Positions 19,962 to 29,109 of a stretch of 36,491 nucleotides of DNA are shown here, in pieces. Location: contig JALVNE010000181.1 of NCBI GenBank assembly GCA_027026755.1, positions 1 through 36,491 of the forward strand, read 5' to 3'. The notes under the pieces are model-generated. The model did not search any database and was not told where the DNA came from. It was given only the letters and a program-made list of their open reading frames with translations. Source of the stretch: Sedimenticola sp. Lineage in GTDB: Bacteria; Pseudomonadota; Gammaproteobacteria; Chromatiales; Chromatiaceae. The first letter of the stretch is position 1. Every line of letters begins with the position of its first letter. A program made the position numbers and the translations under genes.

Positions 19962-20068
19962 AACGGACAGACACCTGAGAAAATACTGGTTGGCGGGACG
20001 GGCCAGGAAGGTCCAAGGATGATGCATACAAGCTGCCCGCCTCCTGATTCATAAGCGCAACAGAGATA

Positions 20069-21223
20069 ATGCACAAAGCCCCTCATCACTACAATAAACG
20101 CATTCTTCTTGCCGTCACCGGGCTCAGCCCCCAAGTGGTCACGGAAACCTTGTACGCTTTGGCCGTATCGCGCGAACCAGCATTCATCCCCACCCAAATC
20201 CACTTGCTGACCACCGCCGAAGGCAAACACCGCGCCGAGCTGGCCCTGCTTTCGGAAGATCCGGGCTGGTTTCATCGCCTGCGCCAGGAGTATGAACTTC
20301 CCCCCATTGATTTCGATGCTAATCATATTCACGCCATCGAAGACGCCAAGGGCGGAACCCTGGAGGATATCCGCACGCCCGAAGACAATATCCGCCTGGC
20401 CGACCAGATTACCGAACGGGTCCGGGAATTGACCGCCGACGACGAGACCGCGCTGCATGTCTCCATCGCTGGTGGCCGCAAGACCATGGGCTTTTACCTG
20501 GGCTACGCGCTGTCGCTGTTCGGTCGCCCTCAGGATCGCCTTTCTCATGTGCTGGTGAGCGAACCTTATGAATCGAGCTGGGATTTTTTCTACCCCACCC
20601 GCCGTTCCCGTGTCATCACCACCCGCGACAACAAGCTGGTGGATACCCGCGACGCCAGAGTGGAGCTGGCGGAGATTCCCTTTGTGCGTTTGCGCATGGG
20701 GTTGGATCAGCGTTTGAAAGAAGGCGGCGCGAGTTTTTCCGAGGCGGTGGCCGCCGCCCAGCGGGCGTTGCAGCCGCCGGAACTGGTCATTGATTTACAG
20801 GGGCAACGCGTCCGCGCTGGTGGAATCGACATCGACCTGCCGCCGCGGGAGCTGGCTCTGTATGCCCTGTTCGCCCGGCGCCTGCTCGATGATAAGCCAC
20901 CCCTGCCTGCACCGCCAAAAGAGGCGCCAGACAAAGAATGGGCTGAACGATTTCTCGCCCAATACCGCGCCATCCGTGACGGCCAGGCCGATGACACCGA
21001 CCGCACCGAGGACGCTCTGGCGCCTGGCATGGATGGCGATTATTTCTCGAATACCAAAAGCAAGTTGCACAAACGTCTGCGAGAATCCCTGGGCAGCGCG
21101 GCTGGCCCCTATCTGATCGATGACGGCAACCACCGCCCGCGCTTGTACCGCATGAATCTGCCACGTGAGGCCGTGCGTTTTGGTAAGCTTGCCACATCAG
21201 CCGAAAACGAGGGAGCGGAATAA
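20069..21223 (+). CDS. CARF protein of the NE0113 (TIGR02584) type with a C-terminal winged helix
   Basis: 384 residues. The N-terminal LLAVTGLSPQVVTETLYAL, DIRTPEDNIRLAD and LHVSIAGGRKTMGFYLGYALSLFG are signatures of the NE0113 CRISPR-associated family, a CARF Rossmann domain that should bind cyclic oligoadenylate. The GGRKTM loop is a typical ligand-contact segment. From about residue 235, a strand pair (VIDLQGQRVRAGG, IDIDLPP) leads into a helix RELALYALFARRLL. Later FSNTKSKLHKRLRESLG and a beta wing (GPYLIDDGNHRPRLYRMNLP) look like an OmpR-type winged helix. I infer a cOA-responsive regulator. Some members are annotated as ring nucleases, so ligand breakdown is an alternative role. It lies between cas6 and cas10, and is separated from cas10 by a vapBC pair on the other strand. 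Confidence 0.82.
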   Translation: MHKAPHHYNKRILLAVTGLSPQVVTETLYALAVSREPAFIPTQIHLLTTAEGKHRAELALLSEDPGWFHRLRQEYELPPIDFDANHIHAIEDAKGGTLEDIRTPEDNIRLADQITERVRELTADDETALHVSIAGGRKTMGFYLGYALSLFGRPQDRLSHVLVSEPYESSWDFFYPTRRSRVITTRDNKLVDTRDARVELAEIPFVRLRMGLDQRLKEGGASFSEAVAAAQRALQPPELVIDLQGQRVRAGGIDIDLPPRELALYALFARRLLDDKPPLPAPPKEAPDKEWAERFLAQYRAIRDGQADDTDRTEDALAPGMDGDYFSNTKSKLHKRLRESLGSAAGPYLIDDGNHRPRLYRMNLPREAVRFGKLATSAENEGAE

Positions 21224-21259
21224 AATGGCCACCATGAACTATGAAAAGGACGTTTCCAC

Positions 21260-21661
21260 TCAAGTGGATTCGGGGCGCCAGAGCAGCAACGATGGCTCTA
21301 CCGAGGCGATTTGCGAGAAATCCCGATCATCCTGTAACAATACCGTCTGGTACTCGATGGCAAGGGCGGCAATCAGACAGTCGTGGGGGCTGCGAATGGT
21401 GATGCCTTGCCAGCGGCAGCGGGCATATAGCTCACCAGCAGCCGCATGGGTGTGCACCGAAGGCATGAGCATGGGCTGGTCGATGAATTCCGCGTGTAAA
21501 CGGCGCGCATTGACTTCGTTCCGCGCTCCCTGCAGCAGTTCTTGCAGAATTACCGGGGCAAGCCACGCATCGGCCTCATCCAGCAGGTCGTCCAGCATGA
21601 GAGTCTGTACTGTCTCCCGCCCACGCAACCATTGGACCCAGACGCTGGTGTCAACCAGCAT
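21260..21661 (-). CDS. vapC: VapC-like PIN-domain toxin
   Basis: 133 residues from the ATG at 21661. MLVDTSVWVQWLRG carries the first PIN Asp, ILQELLQGARNE the conserved Glu, and SPHDCLIAALAIEY the later Asp; VLLQDDRDFSQIA gives the last acidic residues. These make up a complete RNase active site. The start overlaps the antitoxin gene by 11 bp, the usual coupled vapBC order. The stop lies 36 bp from the stop of the CARF-winged-helix gene (convergent). The longer upstream frame is antitoxin coding sequence in another frame. Confidence 0.9.
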   Translation of the reverse strand: MLVDTSVWVQWLRGRETVQTLMLDDLLDEADAWLAPVILQELLQGARNEVNARRLHAEFIDQPMLMPSVHTHAAAGELYARCRWQGITIRSPHDCLIAALAIEYQTVLLQDDRDFSQIASVEPSLLLWRPEST

Positions 21662-21866
21662 CTTCGTCCATCCATCGCCGGACCTTGAACAGATCGTAGT
21701 CAGGATCAAGAAGATCACTGCCCTGGAGCGCTTTCAAATCCTGCTGCCTGGCTTTGTAAAGCAGCTCCCGCAGCGCCCGGTTCACAACCTCAGTTTCGGT
21801 CTTGGCGCCAGTAATTTTCATCGCTTTGGCCACCAGCTCGTCGTCGAGCACGATATTGGTTCTCAT
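21651..21866 (-). CDS. vapB: VapB-like ribbon-helix-helix antitoxin
   Basis: 71 residues from the ATG at 21866, preceded by AGGAGGTGT. MRTNIVLDDELVAKAMKITG and KTETEVVNRALRELL form the strand and helices of a ribbon-helix-helix DNA-binding domain. The tail (DPDYDLFKVRRWMDEDAG) should wrap the toxin. A 7-bp inverted repeat just upstream is a probable operator. The gene is divergent from cas10, with 50 bp between their start codons. Confidence 0.9.
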   Translation of the reverse strand: MRTNIVLDDELVAKAMKITGAKTETEVVNRALRELLYKARQQDLKALQGSDLLDPDYDLFKVRRWMDEDAG

Positions 21867-21872
21867 CGCAAC

Positions 21873-21896
21873 ACACCTCCTGAGGTGTATTTTAGC
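21873..21896 (-). promoter_or_regulatory. vapB promoter and operator
   Basis: ACACCTC-CT-GAGGTGT at 21873-21888 is a perfect 7-bp palindrome. Reading the minus strand, TGCTAAAAT just upstream is an extended -10 box. The palindrome covers the expected transcription start and the RBS, so VapB binding would shut off its own gene. The same 50-bp gap holds the upstream signals of cas10, so binding might touch both. Confidence 0.5.
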
Positions 21897-21916
21897 ATTC
21901 ATCACAGGACAGGAAG

Positions 21917-24631
21917 ATGACTGAAACACTCTTGAAAAGCAAAATGGACGCAAGCTGCCGTATGGCATTCGCGGCCTGTCTCCATGACCTGGGCAAGTTT
22001 GCCGAGCGGGCACGAATCGTGGAGGCGGCTGAAAAGGACGCGGAGGGAATCAGTGCTGCCGAGCACAACAAGCAACTTTATTGCCCGAGCTGGGACGGCC
22101 GTTATTCCCATGTACACGCGGCCTATTCGGCGATTGCCATCGATCTGCTGGAAGACGCGCTGCCGCCGCTGAAAGGTGCGGACGTCAGCCCTTTTACCGC
22201 CTGGAACGAGCCACAAGCCGATGACTCGCTGATCAATGCCGCTGCCAGACACCACAAGCCGGAAACGGCGCTGCAGTGGCTTATCGCCACGGCGGACCGT
22301 ATTGCGTCCGGCTTCGAGCGCGCGGCTTTCGATGACTACAACCAGGCGGTGGATGACGAGGGCAAGCGGCTAAATCACTACACCCGGAGGCAATTGACGC
22401 TTTTTGAGCAAATTCGGCTGGACGGCACAACTGTAGAACAAGACGATCTGAAGTGGCGCTACCCGCTCGCACCACTTTCCGTAGGCAGTCTCTTTCCAAT
22501 ACGAGCCAAAGAGATAGAAAAAGCGAAAACCAAGACAGCGCAGGATGAATATCGCAAACTGTGGGACGCCTTTCGGGCCGCCCTGGAAGATATTCCCAAG
22601 AGCCATCGAAAGAACTGGAGCCTGTGGCTGGATCACTTTGATTCCCTGTGGGCAGCCTATGCTTCGGCCATTCCCTCGGCCACGGCGGGCAACACCAAGC
22701 CGGAGGTGTCGCTGTACGACCACTCCCGCACCACCGCCGCGCTGGCCACGGCCTTATGGCGCTATCACGAAAATGACGATCCCGAAACGATCCGCGAACA
22801 ACTGCGCGCCCAATGGGACCGGAAGCGCCAGCAGCAGTCTCTGGCGGAAACGGCTTGGGACGACGACAAATTCCTGTTGGTTATCGGCGACTTTTTCGGC
22901 ATTCAGTCCTTCATCTTCGCCAGCGGCGGCGAAACGCAGAAAAATGCGGCCAAACTGCTGCGGGGACGCTCGGCCTATGTCTCCCTGCTCACCGAATGCG
23001 CGGCGCTGAAAATTCTCGATGAGCTGGGCCTGCCGCCCACCAGCCAGGTTATCAACGCGGCGGGCAAGTTTCTTATCGTCGCGCCCAACCGGCCCGAGGT
23101 GAAGGAAAAGCTCACTGAAATCCAGAACGAGTTCGACCAGTGGTTTCTGCAACACACCTGGGGCGAATCCGGCATTGGCATGACTTGGGAGCCAGCGGCC
23201 TGCAACGATTTTCTTGACCATGGCAGCGATGACAGCGAGCCACCGTTCAAACAGCTCATCGACCGGCTGTTCCAGCGCCTGGAGGACATCAAGGCAAGTC
23301 GCCTGAATCTTTGCGGCAACGACGCTCCGGCGCCCATATTTGAGGGATTTCTCGACAGCTTCGATAACAATAAAGGCGTCTGCGCCATCGACGGAGGCTC
23401 GCCTGCCAGCGTGCCGCTGCCCAAGGCGGAAAACAAATACATCAGCCTGCTGGCGCTGGATCAGATCAACACCGGAAAGTGGCTGGCACATTACGACCGG
23501 CTGCTGGTTACGCGCTCGAACATCGACCATCACACCCTGTCGCTGAACCTGTTCGGCTACCACATCAGCTTTACCGGAAATGAAGATGCCAGCGGCAAAT
23601 TCGGCGAGCTGGCCGCTAAGGGCGACCTGCGCCGCGCCTGGGATTATTCATTGCCCGAAAGCCGGGAGGCCGTGTTGTTCAATGGCTATGGGCGGCGCAG
23701 CATCAACGCCTATGTACCAAAACTTGGCACGCTAAACGATGTTGAGAAAGAGCGGTACCAGAATCTAGATTTACCTGATTCGCCTAATGCCCCCAAGAGC
23801 TTCGAGTTACTAGCTCGGGATGATATGTGGCCATTTGACCATGATTTAAGCCGTTGGGGAGGAACAGAGGGCCTGATCACCCTGAAAGGCGATGTGGACA
23901 ACCTGGGCCAGATTTTCGAGACAGGACTGAAAAGACCCAGCTTTGCCAAATGGGCTTCCCTGTCCCGGCAGATGAACGCCTTTTTCACCGTTTTCCTGCC
24001 CTGGTACTGCCAGAACGAATATCCGTCCACCTACACGGTGTTTGCCGGTGGTGATGATTTTTTCCTTATCGGCCCGTGGCGCAGCACCATCCGGCTGGCA
24101 CGGGGCATGCGCAAGCAATTCCACTGCTATGTGGCGGAAAACCCCAGCCTCCACTTTTCCACCGGCCTGCTGATGACCAAGCCGGGCATGCCGGTGGCGC
24201 AGATGGGCGAGATGGCGGAACAGGCGCTGGAACAAGCCAAGAGTCACGAAGGGAAAAACGCCGTGACGCTTTTTGGCCAGACGGTCTCCTGGGATGCCTT
24301 CGATCAACTTTGGCAGATACTGGAAGCCATCGCGGAGAAAGACGAACAATTCGACCTGAGTACCGGGTATCTGTATCGCCTGCAAGATCTGGCCGATATG
24401 GCAGAGAACCTGAAATCCGACAAACCCAAGCCGGAAAACGCCATCTGGCGTTCCTGGTTCAGCTACCGCACCTACCGCATGCTGGAACGAACCCTAAAGG
24501 GCAAAGACAAACAGCAAGAACGCGAGCGGCGAATGCAGGAACTGGCCAAGGTGCTGAGCGAGCCCATTGAACACCATGGCGCCCACTTCAAGATTCCACT
24601 TTTTATTCATCTTTACCAGCAGCGCAGCTGA
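21917..24631 (+). CDS. cas10: Cas10/Csm1, HD and GGDD motifs intact
   Basis: 904 residues. H23-D24 in ACLHDLGKF with RHHKP near 118 mark the HD nuclease domain at the N-terminus. Two palm-like regions follow: FLLVIGDFFGIQSFIF near 320, and the active one with KGDVDNLGQIF near 658 and FAGGDDFFLIG (G711-G712-D713-D714). The GGDD palm makes cyclic oligoadenylate when target RNA is bound; HD cuts single-stranded DNA. Length is above the 750-850 usual for Csm1, mainly in the middle. AGGA lies 7 bases before the ATG. It starts the cas10-csm2-csm3-csm4-csm5 operon, which defines subtype III-A. Confidence 0.97.
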   Translation: MTETLLKSKMDASCRMAFAACLHDLGKFAERARIVEAAEKDAEGISAAEHNKQLYCPSWDGRYSHVHAAYSAIAIDLLEDALPPLKGADVSPFTAWNEPQADDSLINAAARHHKPETALQWLIATADRIASGFERAAFDDYNQAVDDEGKRLNHYTRRQLTLFEQIRLDGTTVEQDDLKWRYPLAPLSVGSLFPIRAKEIEKAKTKTAQDEYRKLWDAFRAALEDIPKSHRKNWSLWLDHFDSLWAAYASAIPSATAGNTKPEVSLYDHSRTTAALATALWRYHENDDPETIREQLRAQWDRKRQQQSLAETAWDDDKFLLVIGDFFGIQSFIFASGGETQKNAAKLLRGRSAYVSLLTECAALKILDELGLPPTSQVINAAGKFLIVAPNRPEVKEKLTEIQNEFDQWFLQHTWGESGIGMTWEPAACNDFLDHGSDDSEPPFKQLIDRLFQRLEDIKASRLNLCGNDAPAPIFEGFLDSFDNNKGVCAIDGGSPASVPLPKAENKYISLLALDQINTGKWLAHYDRLLVTRSNIDHHTLSLNLFGYHISFTGNEDASGKFGELAAKGDLRRAWDYSLPESREAVLFNGYGRRSINAYVPKLGTLNDVEKERYQNLDLPDSPNAPKSFELLARDDMWPFDHDLSRWGGTEGLITLKGDVDNLGQIFETGLKRPSFAKWASLSRQMNAFFTVFLPWYCQNEYPSTYTVFAGGDDFFLIGPWRSTIRLARGMRKQFHCYVAENPSLHFSTGLLMTKPGMPVAQMGEMAEQALEQAKSHEGKNAVTLFGQTVSWDAFDQLWQILEAIAEKDEQFDLSTGYLYRLQDLADMAENLKSDKPKPENAIWRSWFSYRTYRMLERTLKGKDKQQERERRMQELAKVLSEPIEHHGAHFKIPLFIHLYQQRS

Positions 24632-24644
24632 AGGAGTCGATGAC

Positions 24645-25088
24645 ATGAGTTATCAAAATCAGAAAAGACATGGCGGCAAGCCCAAGCAGGAACGGCGCAG
24701 CCTCGGTACGACCATCCGTTTCACCAACGAGGAAGGAAAAATCGACGCTGATCTGTTCGACAAAACGGCCAGCAATGCCGCCAAAACCGTTGCCCGATGC
24801 AGGCGGGAACAGAACAAGAGCACCCAGCTTCGCCGCTTCTATGATGAACTGGTGATGTGGGAGGAAAAGGTTCGACAGAACCCAGAAAAATTCGACGAAT
24901 ATCTGCCCTTCATTCGCATGCTCAAGGCCAAGGCCGCCTACGCGGAAGGCCGCAAGCTTGTGGATGGCGCTTTCGTGGATTTGATCGAGCAAACTATCAA
25001 CTTCGTTAAAAACGCGGCTGACCTGCGCACGGCCAAATTGTTTTTCGAGGCTTTCATGGGGTTCTATAAACTGGAGAAGGGGGACTGA
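24645..25088 (+). CDS. csm2: Csm2, small subunit
   Basis: 147 residues from the ATG at 24645, with AAGGAG 8 bases upstream. A basic, disordered first 20 residues is followed by a helical body (STQLRRFYDELVMWEEKV, FIRMLKAKAAYAEGRK, FFEAFMGFYKLEKGD), typical of Csm2. It lines the inner filament of the Csm complex and contacts target RNA. Position between cas10 and csm3 supports the call. Confidence 0.93.
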   Translation: MSYQNQKRHGGKPKQERRSLGTTIRFTNEEGKIDADLFDKTASNAAKTVARCRREQNKSTQLRRFYDELVMWEEKVRQNPEKFDEYLPFIRMLKAKAAYAEGRKLVDGAFVDLIEQTINFVKNAADLRTAKLFFEAFMGFYKLEKGD

Positions 25089-25090
25089 TT

Positions 25091-25804
25091 ATGAAACTGG
25101 ATAAGATTTCGAAACTCACCGGCACCATCGAACTGGTGAGCGGCCTGCACATTGGCGGTGGCAATACCGAAATGCACATCGGCGGCACGGACAACCCCGT
25201 CATCAAGAATCCGGTCACCAATCAGCCCTATATCCCCGGCTCCAGCCTCAAGGGAAAAATGCGCAGCCTGATGGAATGGCAAGCGGGCGTGGTTGGCGTC
25301 GCTGATGGCAAAGCGTTGGCTATCAAGCACATCGACAAGCTCAATGGCAACCGCGCCCAGGGCATCGAGATATTGCGCCTGTTCGGCTACGCGCCCAGCG
25401 GCGGCGGACAGGACGATCCGGAACTGGTACGGGAAATCGGGCCAACCCGGTTGGCATTTTGGGACTGTAATCTCGATCCTGCCTGGGTAAAGGAAATGAG
25501 TGACAACAACCTGCTGCTCACTGAAACCAAGATGGAAAACTCCATCGACCGCATCAAGGGCACGGCAGAAAATCCGCGCAACACCGAGCGGGTGCCAGCA
25601 GGCGCAAAGTTTGATTTTCAGCTCACGATCAAGGTCATCGACGGCGAAGACCTGCTCGATGCGGTGCTGCGTGGCCTCAAGCTGGTCGAGCTTTCCGGTC
25701 TGGGGGGCTCAATTTCACGCGGCTACGGCAAACTCGCGTTCCGCGATCTGGCCCTGGATGGTGAACCGGTGCAGGAACGATTCGAACAAACGCAATTACA
25801 ATAG
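25091..25804 (+). CDS. csm3: Csm3, backbone RNase subunit
   Basis: 237 residues. RRM-type RAMP with the glycine-rich loop IPGSSLKGKMRS near residue 50 and a C-terminal LSGLGGSISRGYGKL. The Asp in GGTDNPV (D34) is the catalytic residue that cuts target RNA at 6-base steps, and it is present. Several copies form the crRNA-binding backbone. It starts 2 bp after csm2, with a strong purine-rich GGAGAAGGGG site upstream. Confidence 0.96.
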   Translation: MKLDKISKLTGTIELVSGLHIGGGNTEMHIGGTDNPVIKNPVTNQPYIPGSSLKGKMRSLMEWQAGVVGVADGKALAIKHIDKLNGNRAQGIEILRLFGYAPSGGGQDDPELVREIGPTRLAFWDCNLDPAWVKEMSDNNLLLTETKMENSIDRIKGTAENPRNTERVPAGAKFDFQLTIKVIDGEDLLDAVLRGLKLVELSGLGGSISRGYGKLAFRDLALDGEPVQERFEQTQLQ

Positions 25805-25812
25805 GAGAAGAC

Positions 25813-26757
25813 ATGGATTGTTCGATTGCCACCATCACGCCGCGCTCTGCCTTTGGCGGGCCGATTCGGGGCGACACGCTGTTCGGTCAGCTCTGCTGGG
25901 CGGCGCGGCATCGCTGGGGAGAAGCGCGGTTGGCTGAACTGCTGCAAGGCTATACGGCGGGACAGCCATTTTTGGTCGTCTCCGACGCCTTCCCGGCAGG
26001 CTACCTGCCGCGTCCTGCCCTGCCCCTGCACCGCTTCGACGAAGCGCCTGATGCTGATCGTAAGGCGGTAAAGAAAAGGCGCTGGCTGCCACGCGAGCGC
26101 TTTGCCGAGCCTTTGCGTCAATGGCTCAACCATGCCGTAGCTGAACAAGATATTGCCGACGATGAACTCATGGCCGCCCATATCCAGCCACACAACACCA
26201 TCAACCGCATGACTGGCACCACAGGCACGGGCGAGTTCACGCCCTACATCATGGCGCAGCACTGGTTCGCGCCCAGCTTGGCGCTGGACATCTATATCGC
26301 CTACGACGGTGAGCGCTTGTCGAAGGATGAAGTCAAGCAGCTTCTGGAAGATGTCGGGCACGCGGGTTATGGCCGCGACGCCAGCATCGGCCTTGGCAAA
26401 TTCGAACTCACCGGCCTGTCGCCGGAAGACTGGCCCGCCCAGGACAACGCCAACGCCATGATGACGCTGGCTCCCTGCGCACCCCAAGGGCTGAACTTCG
26501 ATCCCGCGCGAAGCTGGTACCAGCCTTTCACCCGTTTCGGACGGCATGGTGATTTGGGCGTACACACAGGGCGGCCTTTCAAGAACCCGGTATTGATGGC
26601 CGATACCGGCGCTCTGCTGTCCTACAGCAATGGCGAGGTTTCCACATTTTGCGGCCAGGGGCTGGGTGGCAATGGCCAGCTGTCCAAGGCCATAGAAGCC
26701 ACCGTGCACCAAGGTTACGCGCCCGCCCTGCCAGTATTTCTGGAGGAAACATCATGA
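25813..26757 (+). CDS. csm4: Csm4
   Basis: 314 residues. FGGPIRGDTLFGQLCWAAR at the start, the HNTINRMTGTTGTGEF loop and GYGRDASIGLGKF are characteristic of Csm4, which holds the crRNA 5' tag and joins Cas10 to the backbone. AGGAG overlaps the csm3 stop. The end overlaps csm5 by 4 bp (ATGA). Confidence 0.94.
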   Translation: MDCSIATITPRSAFGGPIRGDTLFGQLCWAARHRWGEARLAELLQGYTAGQPFLVVSDAFPAGYLPRPALPLHRFDEAPDADRKAVKKRRWLPRERFAEPLRQWLNHAVAEQDIADDELMAAHIQPHNTINRMTGTTGTGEFTPYIMAQHWFAPSLALDIYIAYDGERLSKDEVKQLLEDVGHAGYGRDASIGLGKFELTGLSPEDWPAQDNANAMMTLAPCAPQGLNFDPARSWYQPFTRFGRHGDLGVHTGRPFKNPVLMADTGALLSYSNGEVSTFCGQGLGGNGQLSKAIEATVHQGYAPALPVFLEETS

Positions 26758-28418
26758 GCGGCATTCCCCAAACCCGAAAGCTCTGGATCACTCCTCTCTC
26801 TCCTGTCCACATGGGCACCGACGAGGATTACACCCCCACCGGCTATGTCATCGACGGCAATGCCTTGTATGAGTTCGACCAGCGGGCCCTGGAGAATCTG
26901 CCGGACAGCGAACGCAAAAAGCTCGATGGCCTGCTGGGCGGCAAGGCCACGGCGGATATGCTGAAAAATGTCCAGGCCTTTTTTCACCACAACCGGGAAT
27001 GGCTGATCCCCGACGCGATAAACATCGTGGGCGTCAGCGACGAAATGGCCAAACTTTATGAATCGCGCGTCGGCAAGGCCGCCAATATAGAATCCGGCGG
27101 CAAACAGGTGTTGAACGCGCTGGAAATCGAACGGGCTTATTACAACCCCACAGATCGACGACTGATGCTGCCCGGCAGTGGGTTGAAGGGGGCGATGAGG
27201 ACGGCACTGCTGGATTCACTCAACAATGGCCAGAGAACCGAACGGGGTGAACGAAACCGCGATCTACAGCAGCGGCTGTTTCAGTACAGCATGCGCGAAC
27301 TGCACAAGGATCCCATGCGCTTGGTTCAGGTGGGTGATTGCGCCTGGCATGGGCCGACCGAGTTGAACAGCGCCGAGGTGCTCTTTGCCGTCAACCGCAA
27401 GAAACATGCCGTTACCAGGAACGGCAAGGAAGTCGATTCTCAAGCGGAAAAACAAAACCTATACCAGTTGCTCGAATGTGCCACACCCTTTCGCCTGCGT
27501 GCGTTTCAGGGGACGCTGAATATTCCTGATCTTGGTGATGATCGGAACATTGCAAACCGGTTGCCGCAACATCGTTTTGACTTTGCCGAGATTGCCGCGG
27601 CCTGCAATCGCTTCTATCGCCCCATCTTCGAGCGTGAGCTGCAACTGCTGAAAAAGCGGAGTTTCCTCGACAGCGCCTGGCGGGAAACCGTGGACAACCT
27701 GCTGAACAATGCCTCCATCCGTCAGCGCCTCGATAACAACGACGCTTTCCTGCTTCGGGTGGGGCGGCACAGCGGCGCTGAATCCGTCACCCTCGATGGT
27801 GTTCGGTCGATAAGGATCATGAAGGGAAAAGGCCAGCAGCCAGACTGGGGCAAAGAAGCCAAAACTGTCTGGCTCGCCACGGGTGACAGAGGCGACCGGC
27901 GTTATCTCAAACCTTTCGGCTGGCTGCTGGTGGAAATGACGGAACCGGGGGAAACGCCACCTCCCTGGCCTGAGGCCGAGGAACTGATGCGGGAATATGG
28001 CAAGGCCATGTCGAAATGGCTGTCAGGCATCCGCGAAAGGCAAAACGCGCTGAGGGAAAAAATCCTGCTGACCCGTCAGGAACAGGCGGAACGGGCGGCG
28101 CGGGAAGCCCGCGAAGCAGAAGAAGCGGCGCGCCGTGAAAAGGAAAAAGCAGAACGCCTGGCGCAACTGTCGCCGTTGGAACGCGACCTTGAGCAAATCA
28201 TATCCGCGAACCAAAACAACAACCCGGGGGCTGTGCTGCTCAAGGAACTGACTGCCGGAAAATGGCCCGATGCGAGTGACCAACAGGTCGTGGCAGAGAA
28301 AATCAAGACACTGTGGGAACAGGAAGGAAAATGGATTCCGGATTTTTCCGGCAAGAACAAGCAAAAGGTCAAACAGAAAGAGCGATGCCAGACAGTGCGG
28401 GATTATCTGTCGGGCTGA
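26754..28418 (+). CDS. csm5: Csm5 with a long charged C-terminal extension
   Basis: 554 residues from the ATG at 26754, against roughly 350-450 usual for Csm5. The RAMP core has LWITPLSPVHMGTDEDYTPTGYVI at the start and LPGSGLKGAMRTALLDS near residue 140. It caps the far end of the Csm filament and helps recruit host nucleases for crRNA trimming. From about residue 430, a run rich in Glu, Arg and Ala (near 435-475) predicts a coiled coil. A further segment (SPLERDLEQIISANQ...) and a lysine-rich end follow. The extension may recruit another protein. The stop lies 8 bp from the convergent vapC stop. Confidence 0.93.
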   Translation: MSGIPQTRKLWITPLSPVHMGTDEDYTPTGYVIDGNALYEFDQRALENLPDSERKKLDGLLGGKATADMLKNVQAFFHHNREWLIPDAINIVGVSDEMAKLYESRVGKAANIESGGKQVLNALEIERAYYNPTDRRLMLPGSGLKGAMRTALLDSLNNGQRTERGERNRDLQQRLFQYSMRELHKDPMRLVQVGDCAWHGPTELNSAEVLFAVNRKKHAVTRNGKEVDSQAEKQNLYQLLECATPFRLRAFQGTLNIPDLGDDRNIANRLPQHRFDFAEIAAACNRFYRPIFERELQLLKKRSFLDSAWRETVDNLLNNASIRQRLDNNDAFLLRVGRHSGAESVTLDGVRSIRIMKGKGQQPDWGKEAKTVWLATGDRGDRRYLKPFGWLLVEMTEPGETPPPWPEAEELMREYGKAMSKWLSGIRERQNALREKILLTRQEQAERAAREAREAEEAARREKEKAERLAQLSPLERDLEQIISANQNNNPGAVLLKELTAGKWPDASDQQVVAEKIKTLWEQEGKWIPDFSGKNKQKVKQKERCQTVRDYLSG

Positions 28419-28426
28419 TGCACCGA

Positions 28427-28819
28427 TCAATCCCAAATGGTTTTGACCGGGTAGCGGCGGATACGATCGTCCGGCGTGACGATGCCCATGCCGTGTTCGA
28501 TGGCCTGGCAGATGAGCAGGCGGTCGAAGGGATCTTTGTGAAACCCCGGCAACTGCTCCAAATGGGCCACGTCAGCACTGTCTATGGGCAAAACTGCCAG
28601 TTCCAGCGCTTTGCACTGATCATGCCAAAATTCAGCAAGCGTCGTGCCTCCGGTATCCACGCGCAACCGCCCCTTGCCCTGCTTGATCAGCATCTCCCAC
28701 AGACAGAGCGTGCTGACGGCAATCTCCTCGCGCTCGATCCGCGCCAGTACCGGCGCTGGGATGCGCTCGTAGTCCGAGATCAGGAAGATGGACGTGCAGG
28801 TATCGAGCAGCAGGCTCAT
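28427..28819 (-). CDS. vapC: PIN-domain toxin (VapC-like)
   Basis: 130 residues. MSLLLDTCTSIFLI holds the first Asp, LCLWEMLIKQGKGRL the conserved Glu, and KDPFDRLLICQAIEHGMGIVTPDD the later Asp residues, so the PIN site is complete. This subgroup normally pairs with Phd/YefM antitoxins, and that is what lies upstream, with a 4-bp overlap (28816-28819). It is convergent with csm5. Confidence 0.9.
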   Translation of the reverse strand: MSLLLDTCTSIFLISDYERIPAPVLARIEREEIAVSTLCLWEMLIKQGKGRLRVDTGGTTLAEFWHDQCKALELAVLPIDSADVAHLEQLPGFHKDPFDRLLICQAIEHGMGIVTPDDRIRRYPVKTIWD

Positions 28820-29109
28820 TTTTCCTCCGGCTTCCAGTCAGGATTGAGCGGATCACTTGGCAGCATCTTCTCCCCGGTAAACAGGCCCAATAGCTCATCG
28901 TCCAGCGGCGCATTGAAGTCCTCGGAAATCCAGACTTTCCCCTTGGCCAGCCCAAAAGGCCGCCGCTTTTTCGGCTTGTCCGGCTCCACCGCCACCAGCC
29001 GCGCCACGGGCTTGTTGCGCCGCGCGATGATGATCTCCTCGCCTTGCTCTACAGCGGCGAGATACTCCGACAGATGCGCCTTGGCTTCATGTACATTGAC
29101 TGTTTTCAT
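28816..29109 (-). CDS. Phd/YefM-family antitoxin
   Basis: 97 residues from the ATG at 29109, with AAGG about 9 bases upstream; the frame extends five codons more only with a TTG start. KTVNVHEAKAHLSEYLAAVEQGEEIIIARRNKPVARLV is the standard Phd/YefM DNA-binding half. The acidic second half (SEDFNAPLDDELLGLFTG) should neutralise the PIN toxin that follows. Confidence 0.9.
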   Translation of the reverse strand: MKTVNVHEAKAHLSEYLAAVEQGEEIIIARRNKPVARLVAVEPDKPKKRRPFGLAKGKVWISEDFNAPLDDELLGLFTGEKMLPSDPLNPDWKPEEK

